From the NCBI GenBank assembly GCA_009920585.1, contig RFZT01000052.1, positions 1 through 11,159 of the forward strand: a stretch of 11,159 nucleotides of DNA. The letters are read 5' to 3'. The DNA is from a bacterium. GTDB taxonomy: Bacteria; Verrucomicrobiota; Verrucomicrobiia; Chthoniobacterales; Terrimicrobiaceae. The notes beneath the pieces were generated by a model, which was not told the origin of the DNA, made no database searches, and was given only the letters and a program-made list of their open reading frames with translations. How positions within the stretch are numbered: the stretch's first letter is position 1; each line of letters opens with the position of its first letter. Positions 1 through 5,802 of the stretch are shown here, piece after piece. Both the position numbers and the translations under genes were made by a program.

Positions 1-36
1 TTACATGCCTTTTTCAAGAAAAGCGAGAACGTCCCG

Positions 37-54
37 CGTTACGAAATTGTAACG
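37..54. promoter_or_regulatory. Perfect 6-bp inverted repeat upstream of purH (possible operator)
   Basis: The arms CGTTAC (37-42) and GTAACG (49-54) are perfect reverse complements, separated by a six-base AT-rich spacer. The repeat lies about 30 bases upstream of the candidate -35 element of purH, a position that suits either an activator or repressor site. It does not resemble the enterobacterial PurR box. No T-tract follows at a distance that would make it a terminator of an upstream gene, although an upstream gene cannot be excluded because the window starts at base 1. Its function is inference. Confidence 0.4.
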
Positions 55-82
55 TTTCCTTTTTCGTGCGCCAGTTTCTCTA

Positions 83-109
83 TTGAACTGCATACATCGC
101 GACTATACT
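83..109 (+). promoter_or_regulatory. Candidate sigma70-type promoter of purH
   Basis: A TTGAAC hexamer (83-88) and a TATACT hexamer (104-109) resemble the -35 and -10 consensus with a short 15-base spacer. Shifting the -35 to TATTGA (81-86) gives 17 bases but a poorer match. Transcription would begin near 116, leaving a leader of only about 8 bases before the purH ATG, with no Shine-Dalgarno sequence in it. The call rests on hexamer matches alone. Confidence 0.45.
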
Positions 110-123
110 CTTTCGGCTCCAAA

Positions 124-1647
124 ATGAAAATCCAACGCGCTCTGATCTCGGTATCCGATAAGACCGGCATAGTGGAATTTGCCACTCAACTAGCCGCATA
201 CGGCGTCGAAATCCTCTCCACTGGCGGAACGGCCAAGGCTCTCCAAGCGGCCGGCATCCCCACCGTGGAGGTCTCGAACTTCACCGGGTCCCCCGAAATC
301 CTGGAGGGCAGAGTGAAGACTCTCCACCCCAAAATCCATGGCGGGCTGCTCTACCTGCGGGGAAATCACGAGCATGAGGAGCAGGCGAAAGCCCACGGGA
401 TCCGCCCGATTGATTTGGTAATCGTGAATCTCTATCCTTTTGAAGCGACGATTGCGAAGGAAGACGTCACTTTGCCCGAGGCCATCGAGCAGATCGATAT
501 TGGCGGCCCCTCGATGATTCGGAGTGCTTCAAAAAACTACCAATCCGTCTGCGTTGTCACCGATCCATCCGATTACCCAGCCGTGCTTGAGGATATGAAG
601 GAGGAGTCGGGCGGAACGACGCGCACCCTCCGCGAGAGACTCGCGATCAAGGCGTTCGCTACTACCTCGGCCTATGATGCCGCGATCTCATCTTTCCTGA
701 ATCGGGAACAGGAGACCTGCAGTCGCTTTCGCTTGGAATTGCCATTGGAAATGCGACTCCGCTACGGCGAGAATCCCCACCAACAAGCCGAACTCTATGG
801 GGATTTTGAATCCTATTTTGAAAAGCTTCACGGCAAGGAGCTATCTTATAACAATATTCTCGATATCAATGCCGCCGGAAATCTCATGGCGGAATTCAGC
901 AAGCCCACGGTCGCTATCCTCAAGCACACAAACCCTTGCGGTGTTGGGAGCGATCCGGACCTTCGTGAGGCTTGGGAAAAGGCGTTCGCCACGGACAAGC
1001 AAGCCCCCTTTGGCGGCATCATCATCTGCAACCGTCCCGTTACGCTTGCGCTCGCCAAGGCCATTTGCGAGATTTTCAGCGAGGTCATTATTGCCCCAGA
1101 CTTCGATTCTGAAGCGCGCTCGCTTCTTCAGAAAAAGAAAAACCTCCGACTCATGCGGACTCTTAAGTCGCTACCCCAATCCGGTCGCGATATTCGCAGC
1201 GTGATTGGCGGCCTGCTCGTCCAGGATTCCGATAGCTCCGACATGCCTGAACTCGAGCACAACGTCGTGACCGCCCGCCCCCCAACCAAGGCCGAGATCG
1301 AGGCCATGGAGTTCGGTTGGAAAGTCGTTAAGCACGTTAAATCGAATGCCATCGTCTATGCTGGCACCGACCGCACGCTTGGTATCGGCGCCGGGCAGAT
1401 GTCCCGCGTGGATTCTTCGCGCATCGCTGTATGGAAGGCCCAAGAGGCTGGACTCTCTCTCAAAGGCAGTGTCGTTTGCAGTGATGCGTTTTTCCCGTTT
1501 CCCGACGGACTTATCGCAGCGGCAGAAGCCGGTGCCACGGCGGCGATCCAGCCGGGTGGATCCGTGCGCGATCCCGAGGTCATCCAAGCCGCGAATGACA
1601 AAGGCGTGGCGATGGTCTTCACGGGCAGGCGTCACTTCCGGCACTAA
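124..1647 (+). CDS. purH: Bifunctional AICAR transformylase / IMP cyclohydrolase PurH
   Basis: PurH catalyses the last two steps of de novo purine synthesis in the cytoplasm: formylation of AICAR with 10-formyl-tetrahydrofolate, then ring closure to IMP. The 507-residue length is normal for the family. The N-terminal MGS-like cyclohydrolase domain covers about residues 1-145, with STGGT at 32-36 and KTLHPKIHGG at 65-74. The transformylase domain fills the rest, with LRYGENPHQ near 212-220 and the catalytic pair K267-H268 in KHTNPCG. The protein ends in the family-typical RHFRH. The ATG at 124 places the usual strand ALISVSDKTG directly after the start. No Shine-Dalgarno sequence precedes it. 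A coaB-like gene follows within about 7 bases, so both are probably on one transcript. All key residues are present, so I see no reason to doubt activity. Confidence 0.98.
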   Translation: MKIQRALISVSDKTGIVEFATQLAAYGVEILSTGGTAKALQAAGIPTVEVSNFTGSPEILEGRVKTLHPKIHGGLLYLRGNHEHEEQAKAHGIRPIDLVIVNLYPFEATIAKEDVTLPEAIEQIDIGGPSMIRSASKNYQSVCVVTDPSDYPAVLEDMKEESGGTTRTLRERLAIKAFATTSAYDAAISSFLNREQETCSRFRLELPLEMRLRYGENPHQQAELYGDFESYFEKLHGKELSYNNILDINAAGNLMAEFSKPTVAILKHTNPCGVGSDPDLREAWEKAFATDKQAPFGGIIICNRPVTLALAKAICEIFSEVIIAPDFDSEARSLLQKKKNLRLMRTLKSLPQSGRDIRSVIGGLLVQDSDSSDMPELEHNVVTARPPTKAEIEAMEFGWKVVKHVKSNAIVYAGTDRTLGIGAGQMSRVDSSRIAVWKAQEAGLSLKGSVVCSDAFFPFPDGLIAAAEAGATAAIQPGGSVRDPEVIQAANDKGVAMVFTGRRHFRH

Positions 1648-1654
1648 CCGAGTT

Positions 1655-2308
1655 TTGGAAAATTCGACAAGCCTCGAAACTAGTCCGCTGGCCGTTGTGA
1701 CGTGCGGGCCGGCATTCGAGCCTATCGATGGGGTGCGGCGTCTTACGAACTTCGCTACCGGTGAGATCGGCTCGATCCTCAGTGCCGCGCTCCAAGAACG
1801 CGGCTACGATGTGATTTGCTTTCGAGGTGAGGGGAGTACTGCTGCGGCGCCCACGGGTGTGGAGATGCAGAGTTTCTCTACGAATGATTCTTTAGCTCAG
1901 GCATTTCAGGCTCTCTCACGCCAACCGAATTTGATCCTTCATGCCGCTGCCCTTTGTGATTTCAAGGTCGCTTCTGTCGAGGGCGCGGACTTGAGGGAAA
2001 AAATCTCCAGCCGCAAGGGCGGGATCACGATCCACCTTCAACCGGCACCTAAAATTCTGCCTCAGTTGCGTGAGTGGTTTCCGCAAGCCCTCATCGTGGG
2101 TTGGAAATACGAACTCGATGGCCAGAGGGCGGACGCCATCGAGAGTGGCGCCAGACAACTCCGAGAAACCGGTTCGGACGTCTGTGTTCTGAACGGAAAG
2201 GCCTACGGCGAAGGGTTTGGGATTCTTTTTCGAGATTTATCCCTGCGTCACTGCTCGGATAAAAAAACCTTAGCTCAGGCGCTGATCGAAATCTTCGACA
2301 AAAAATAA
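1655..2308 (+). CDS. coaB: Stand-alone phosphopantothenate--cysteine ligase domain (CoaB-like)
   Basis: This looks like the ligase that joins 4'-phosphopantothenate to cysteine in coenzyme A synthesis, using CTP or ATP. The fold signature is present: strand plus GPAFEPIDGVRRLTN (residues 18-32), TGEIG (35-39), the AALCDFKV segment (98-105, matching AAVADY-type motifs), K116 near the place of the family's KIKK lysine, and VGWKYELD further on. In many bacteria CoaB is fused behind the CoaC decarboxylase; here there is no CoaC domain and only about 217 residues, so this is a single-domain form and coaC should lie elsewhere. The frame has no ATG in a suitable place. The TTG at 1655, 7 bases after the purH stop, is my best start; the reading frame stays open upstream inside purH, but those residues are out-of-frame shadow. 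The function is well supported, the start is uncertain, and nucleotide preference cannot be read from the sequence. Confidence 0.8.
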   Translation: MENSTSLETSPLAVVTCGPAFEPIDGVRRLTNFATGEIGSILSAALQERGYDVICFRGEGSTAAAPTGVEMQSFSTNDSLAQAFQALSRQPNLILHAAALCDFKVASVEGADLREKISSRKGGITIHLQPAPKILPQLREWFPQALIVGWKYELDGQRADAIESGARQLRETGSDVCVLNGKAYGEGFGILFRDLSLRHCSDKKTLAQALIEIFDKK

Positions 2309-2314
2309 AAGCAG

Positions 2315-2338
2315 AAGATTCGCTGTTAAGCGAATCTT
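2315..2338 (-). terminator. Hairpin terminator of the XRE regulator gene, containing its stop codon
   Basis: Arms AAGATTCGC (2315-2323) and GCGAATCTT (2330-2338) are perfect complements with a six-base loop. Read on the minus strand, the hairpin is followed by a T-rich tract (2310 down to about 2299), as expected for an intrinsic terminator of the minus-strand gene. The stop codon of that gene (2326-2328) lies in the loop, and its last codons form one arm. On the plus strand no T-tract follows, so termination of the purH-coaB transcript here would be weaker. Confidence 0.75.
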
Positions 2339-2688
2339 GCCAGATCGGGATCGTGGGCTTTCTCCGGTACGCGGAGCACATTCGGGATCTCCAGCGTCTT
2401 GTAGTAATCCGCGGCAAGGCGGCTTACAAAAGGAGAGAGATGATTCATGTATTTCAAGCTGAGCAATTCTTCCAAGAGGGCCTGCTTTTGAGCGGCATTG
2501 ACGTGACCTTCTTTTTCAAGCCAGTCGCACATTTTGTCCAGCAGGGCATCACTCGGGTGGCGCGTGGCATTTTCAATTTTGACCCAGCCTGGAGTCGAAA
2601 CGAAGCCTTGGGTTCCCATGGCTTCTTGCGACAAACCCAATGCATTTCGCAAGTCACGTAGACGTTTGTTTAAGAGTTTTGTGCGCAT
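2326..2688 (-). CDS. Small XRE-family helix-turn-helix DNA-binding protein
   Basis: The 120-residue protein has one recognisable domain. Residues about 7-60 fit a Cro/C1 (XRE) helix-turn-helix: LRDLRNALGLSQEAM is helix 1 to 2, STPGWVKIEN is the recognition helix region, and HPSDALLDKMCDWL is the closing helix. Residues 61-120 (AAQKQALLEELLSLKYM onward) look helical and may serve dimerisation or effector sensing; I recognise no family there. The ATG at 2688 starts directly before the charged first helix. A divergent manA gene and inverted repeats in the shared upstream region make autoregulation, and perhaps control of manA, plausible but unproven. No toxin partner, phage gene or methylase is adjacent, so an antitoxin or phage repressor role is not supported by context. 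Confidence 0.75.
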   Translation of the reverse strand: MRTKLLNKRLRDLRNALGLSQEAMGTQGFVSTPGWVKIENATRHPSDALLDKMCDWLEKEGHVNAAQKQALLEELLSLKYMNHLSPFVSRLAADYYKTLEIPNVLRVPEKAHDPDLARFA

Positions 2689-2698
2689 AATAAAGTGA

Positions 2699-2727
2699 CG
2701 TATACCATCATTTTCAAGTTTGGTAAA
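2699..2727 (-). promoter_or_regulatory. Candidate promoter of the XRE regulator, overlapped by an inverted repeat
   Basis: Read on the minus strand, TTTACC (2722-2727) and TATACG (2699-2704) are separated by 17 bases and lie just upstream of the regulator's ATG at 2688. The same bases form an imperfect inverted repeat: GTATACCA (2700-2707) and TGGTAAAC (2721-2728) match in 7 of 8 pairs. The half-site centres are 21 bases apart, two helical turns. A repressor bound there would cover both hexamers. Confidence 0.45.
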
Positions 2728-2753
2728 CCCAGAAAGTGTGAGGCAGGGGATAT

Positions 2754-2764
2754 GTTACGGTAAC
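2754..2764. promoter_or_regulatory. Short inverted repeat GTTAC-G-GTAAC between the XRE regulator and manA
   Basis: GTTAC and GTAAC flank a single base and are perfect complements. The site sits between the two divergent genes. It lies upstream of a weak -10-like TAAAAT (2793-2798) that could serve manA. The arms resemble the outer half-site TGGTAAAC next to the regulator gene and the GTTAC/GTAAC arms upstream of purH. With only five bases per arm it could occur by chance. Confidence 0.35.
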
Positions 2765-2877
2765 TGTATGCGTATGAGTGTAAAGACAGCAATAAAATAT
2801 TTTCATGGAGAATGGAGTTTCTGGCTCCACATTTGTTTCTTATTGAATTCTGGCAAGGGAATCGGACTCTGGGTGGT

Positions 2878-3822
2878 GTGAATGAACCTATTTTTTTTCA
2901 ACCGCTCTGCATGGAGCGAGTTTGGGGTGGACGCCGACTCGAGGAACTGCCGGGCAAGGTATTGCCCCCTAGCGTACCTATCGGTGAACTTTGGGAAGTT
3001 GTCGATCGCGAGGAAGCTCAAAGTATTGTCAGTGAAGGGGCATGGAAGGGGGTGAGCCTTCATGAGCTTTGGAAAAACCATCGGGCTGCGATTTTCGGTG
3101 AAGCTTACATTTCATCGAGTGCGCCTCGATTTCCACTTCTAGTCAAATTGCTCGATGCCTCGGAAAAGCTCTCGGTGCAAGTCCATCCGCCGCTCAATAA
3201 GGCGGCCGAGCTTGGTGGAGAGCCCAAAACGGAAGTCTGGTATTTTTTAGATTCCCTGCCGGAAGCTAGCATCTACGCGGGTCTCAAAAAGGGAGTGACA
3301 CGTGACGAGTTTGAAGTCCATCTCAAAAATGGGGACGTTGAATCCGCGCTTCACCAAGCGCCGGTGAAATCGGGTGAGAGTATTTTTATCCCGAGCGGTC
3401 GTCTTCACGCCATCGGCGAGGGAAACGTGATCATCGAAGTCCAACAGAATAGCGATACGACCTACCGGGTTTTTGATTGGAATCGCGTGGGCTTGGATGG
3501 AAAGTCACGTGACTTGCATATCAAGGAATCCATGGCTTCCATCGATTTTGAGGATTTTGAACCTCAGGTGAAATCGGCTTCCGAATCTCTCGTTGCTGAC
3601 TGTCCCTTTTTTCACATAGAAAAAGTCCACCTCACGTCGCCTCGCGATCTTCGGCCAGTTGGGCGATTCGCGCTTGCTGTCGTAGTGGAGGGAGCGGCGA
3701 CGTGTTTGGGACGGAGGTTCGAGCGAGGCGAATTTTTCCTCATTCCTGCCAGTGCCGCTGATGCGAGCGTGGTTCCGATCGCGGGAACGGCTTCTCTCTT
3801 GATGTGTACGCTGCCAGCTTGA
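2878..3822 (+). CDS. manA: Mannose-6-phosphate isomerase, class I
   Basis: This zinc enzyme interconverts mannose 6-phosphate and fructose 6-phosphate, linking mannose use and GDP-mannose synthesis to glycolysis. Counting from the GTG at 2878, the protein is 314 residues, about the size of the short Bacillus-type enzymes. The zinc ligands are visible: Q101 and H103 in SVQVHPP, E119 in KTEVWYF, and H177 in PSGRLHAIG. The signature region EVQQNSDTTYRVFDWNR follows. The N-terminal ERVWGGRRL motif sits at residues 13-21, as usual. The frame is open to an ATG at 2812 that would add 22 residues (MEFLAPHLF...) unlike the family, so I prefer the GTG; neither has a convincing ribosome binding site. 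The pfkA gene further along uses the fructose 6-phosphate product pathway, though it is on the other strand and not co-transcribed. Confidence 0.95.
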   Translation: MNEPIFFQPLCMERVWGGRRLEELPGKVLPPSVPIGELWEVVDREEAQSIVSEGAWKGVSLHELWKNHRAAIFGEAYISSSAPRFPLLVKLLDASEKLSVQVHPPLNKAAELGGEPKTEVWYFLDSLPEASIYAGLKKGVTRDEFEVHLKNGDVESALHQAPVKSGESIFIPSGRLHAIGEGNVIIEVQQNSDTTYRVFDWNRVGLDGKSRDLHIKESMASIDFEDFEPQVKSASESLVADCPFFHIEKVHLTSPRDLRPVGRFALAVVVEGAATCLGRRFERGEFFLIPASAADASVVPIAGTASLLMCTLPA

Positions 3823-3862
3823 TCGTGCCGATTTGGGAGCGCTGGCGCGTGGCATTTTGGTG

Positions 3863-3890
3863 TTTACATAAAGTGGGGTTGGGATATTTT
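3863..3890 (+). promoter_or_regulatory. Candidate promoter of tRNA-Leu
   Basis: TTTACA (3863-3868) and TATTTT (3885-3890) are spaced by 16 bases and would start transcription near 3897, about 9 bases before the mature tRNA 5' end. This suits a tRNA gene. The downstream menG could share this transcript. The evidence is hexamer similarity and position only. Confidence 0.45.
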
Positions 3891-3905
3891 TTGGTGCCTG
3901 TTCGA

Positions 3906-3987
3906 GCTCACGTGGCGGAACTGGCAGACGCGTGCGGCTCAGGACCGCATGGGGCAACCCTTGGAGGTTCGAATCCTCTCGTGAGCA
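3906..3987 (+). tRNA. tRNA-Leu (anticodon CAG)
   Basis: The full cloverleaf can be drawn. The acceptor arms GCTCACG (3906-3912) and CGTGAGC (3980-3986) pair perfectly, with discriminator A at 3987. The D-arm region GCGGAACTGGCAGACGC is close to that of other bacterial tRNA-Leu. The anticodon stem TGCGG (3933-3937) / CCGCA (3945-3949) encloses loop CTCAGGA, giving anticodon CAG at 3940-3942, which reads CUG. A long class II variable arm with a GGG/CCC stem follows, then the T-arm with TTCGAAT loop. The 3' CCA is not encoded (CTT follows), so it must be added by tRNA nucleotidyltransferase. A run of T follows from about 4000. Confidence 0.97.
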
Positions 3988-4010
3988 CTTCAGACAGCCT
4001 TTTTTTTATT

Positions 4011-4712
4011 GTGGCGAGTATCCTATCCCAAACAGATCCTGAGTTCGTGAGGTCGACATTCAGTTCGATCTCTAAGCGCTACGACTTTGCGAACCATTTG
4101 CTAAGTGGAGGACTCGATTACTACTGGCGATACAGGGTGGCGAGAAAGGTGGCTCGACTCTCGCCGCGGAGGATTCTGGATCTGGCTACAGGCAGCGGCG
4201 ACCTCGCGATCGCACTAAAAAAAGCCTGCCCGCTTGCCGCTGTAACCGCAGCGGATTTTTGTCTTCCGATGTTGAATCAAGCGCGACTCAAGGGCGTCAC
4301 TCGTTTGGTGCAGGCGGATGCGTTGGCTTTGCCATTTGCGGATGCTTCATTTGATGTGGTGACCGTGGCATTTGGATTGCGAAATATGGCGTCCTGGCCC
4401 GAGGCGTTACGAGAAATGGCGCGGGTTTTGGAGCCCGGTGGCACGGTTCTGATTCTTGATTTCTCTCTCCCGTCGTGGGGATTTTTTCGGAATATCTATC
4501 GATTTTATCTTCACAAAATTCTCCCGCTTATTGCTGGTTGGGCAACCAAGCGCCCGGCCGCTTACGAGTATCTTGGCGAGTCGATCGAATCCTTTCCATC
4601 CGGTATGGTCATGAATGCGTTGATGGCATCCTGCGGGTTTTCTTGCGAGCCTTCTCTGCCTCTCACTGGGGGCATCGTTTCCCTCTATTGTGGAAAAACG
4701 AAGGACGACTGA
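4011..4712 (+). CDS. menG: Demethylmenaquinone methyltransferase (UbiE/MenG family)
   Basis: This SAM-dependent C-methyltransferase carries out the final ring methylation of menaquinone (in ubiquinone makers the same family also acts on a ubiquinone precursor). From the GTG at 4011 it is 233 residues, the usual size. The family motif YDFANHLLSGGLDYYWR is at residues 24-40, the SAM-binding motif I LDLATGSGD at 56-64, the acidic strand-2 region in TAADFCLPML, and FGLRNM plus EMARVLEPGG further on. The open frame continues upstream through the tRNA-Leu gene, which cannot be part of the protein, so the GTG 23 bases after the tRNA is the natural start; no Shine-Dalgarno sequence is seen, only a T-rich stretch. 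No other men or ubi gene is in the window, so the quinone made is inferred. Confidence 0.93.
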   Translation: MASILSQTDPEFVRSTFSSISKRYDFANHLLSGGLDYYWRYRVARKVARLSPRRILDLATGSGDLAIALKKACPLAAVTAADFCLPMLNQARLKGVTRLVQADALALPFADASFDVVTVAFGLRNMASWPEALREMARVLEPGGTVLILDFSLPSWGFFRNIYRFYLHKILPLIAGWATKRPAAYEYLGESIESFPSGMVMNALMASCGFSCEPSLPLTGGIVSLYCGKTKDD

Positions 4713-4723
4713 GCGTGGCTCAG
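4709..4723. terminator. Short hairpin between convergent menG and pfkA
   Basis: CTGAGC (4709-4714) and GCTCAG (4718-4723) form a 6-bp stem with a three-base loop, overlapping the menG stop codon (4710-4712). On the minus strand a run of five T follows only after about ten bases, and on the plus strand there is none. It may assist termination from both sides but is not a textbook intrinsic terminator. Confidence 0.35.
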
Positions 4724-4727
4724 GGGG

Positions 4728-5795
4728 TTAGTTTCCAAAGGAAATACCGACCGAGCGTGCGATTTGAACGAGTTGGGATTCGGGATTCACTCTTCGCATT
4801 TTTTGTACTGCGGAGGCGATCGGCACATCCACGAAGGTGCAGTTCTGATAGCTCACCATGGAACCAAATTTTCCCTCAGCGATGAGTTCGACGGCTTTGA
4901 CTCCAAAGCCTGTCGCCAATATCCGATCCAGCGTGGTCGGGCCTCCTCCGCGCTGGAGATGACCTAGTACGCAAGTGCGGACCTCCTTGCCGGTGCGCTC
5001 AGCGATTTCCTTAGCGACGATTTCAGAGATTCCGCCGAGTCGGCGTTCGCCAGTGGTGGTCTGCTGGCAGGATTGTTTGCCGTCCTTGGGAGAGGCTCCT
5101 TCGGCGACGACGACGAGAGTGCTCTTGGAGCCTTCGCGGTGGCGGTGCTCAATTTCGGCAGCGACCTTTTCGTATTCAAATGGCATCTCGGGAAGGAGAA
5201 TGATATCCGCTCCGCCAGCGAGTCCTCCTTGAAGGGCGATCCATCCAGCATGGCGGCCCATCACTTCCAGCACCATGACTCTTTTGTGGCTGGTGGCCGT
5301 TGTGTGCAGGCGATTGAGGGCCTCCGCAACGCATTCCACGGCGGAATTGAGACCAAATGTCATTGAGGTTGCTTCGAGATCATTGTCGATGGTCTTGGGA
5401 ACTCCGACAACGGGAAAGCCGGCTTCATGCAGCAATTGAGCCGTACTGAGCGATCCGTCACCACCGACGACAATCAATCCGTGCAAATTAAGGTTTTGAA
5501 ATGTTTGGCGGGTTTTACCGAGTACTTCGGCTTGGATCATGCGGCGGGATCCCGATCGGTTGATGAACTGACCGCGGTTCACGGTTCCAAGGATGGTGCC
5601 GCCAAGATGCATGATTCCCGATGTGGCGTGGCGGTCTAGAAGGATGTGCGATTCAGGCGGCAGGAGGCCTTCAAATCCATCACAGAAGCCAATGAGTTCA
5701 AAGCCGAGTTTTTCGGATGTTCGACTTGCTGCACGCAAGACGGCATTGAGGCCGGGGCAGTCGCCGCCGCTGGTAAGGATGCCGATGCGCTTCAT
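4728..5795 (-). CDS. pfkA: 6-phosphofructokinase, probably ATP-dependent
   Basis: PFK phosphorylates fructose 6-phosphate to fructose 1,6-bisphosphate, the committing step of glycolysis. From the ATG at 5795 the protein has 355 residues. The nucleotide loop LTSGGDCPGLNA is at 7-18, GGT near 65-67, GGDGS at 111-115, PKTIDND at 133-139 with catalytic Asp137, and VMGRHAGWIAL beyond. Gly114 (E. coli Gly104) is the residue linked to ATP use, whereas PPi enzymes have Asp there. Lys134 replaces the Gly124 of E. coli and is shared with PPi and group III enzymes. A frame extension to 5837 would add 14 residues (MAARPKKAKHSNIV) and overlap the upstream gene, so I chose the MKRIGILTSGGD start. It lies 7 bases after the D,D-carboxypeptidase gene, so co-transcription is likely. 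The family is certain; the phosphoryl donor is inferred. Confidence 0.95.
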   Translation of the reverse strand: MKRIGILTSGGDCPGLNAVLRAASRTSEKLGFELIGFCDGFEGLLPPESHILLDRHATSGIMHLGGTILGTVNRGQFINRSGSRRMIQAEVLGKTRQTFQNLNLHGLIVVGGDGSLSTAQLLHEAGFPVVGVPKTIDNDLEATSMTFGLNSAVECVAEALNRLHTTATSHKRVMVLEVMGRHAGWIALQGGLAGGADIILLPEMPFEYEKVAAEIEHRHREGSKSTLVVVAEGASPKDGKQSCQQTTTGERRLGGISEIVAKEIAERTGKEVRTCVLGHLQRGGGPTTLDRILATGFGVKAVELIAEGKFGSMVSYQNCTFVDVPIASAVQKMRRVNPESQLVQIARSVGISFGN

Positions 5796-5802
5796 TACAA
5801 TG

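Noticed and set aside
1171..1644. 157-residue minus-strand frame inside purH
   Set aside because: No family resemblance and complete overlap with the conserved C-terminal part of PurH.
1346..1654. Upstream extension of the coaB-like frame inside purH
   Set aside because: The residues are an out-of-frame reading of purH; similarity to CoaB begins only after about 1685.
2326..2688. XRE protein as antitoxin or phage repressor
   Set aside because: No small toxin-like partner, phage gene or restriction gene is next to it; neighbours are coaB and manA.
3906..3987. tRNA-Leu as an attachment site for an integrated element
   Set aside because: No integrase, no repeated tRNA 3' end, and only housekeeping genes on both sides.
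3804..4010. Upstream extension of the menG frame
   Set aside because: It runs through a complete tRNA-Leu gene and the residues do not match the family N-terminus.
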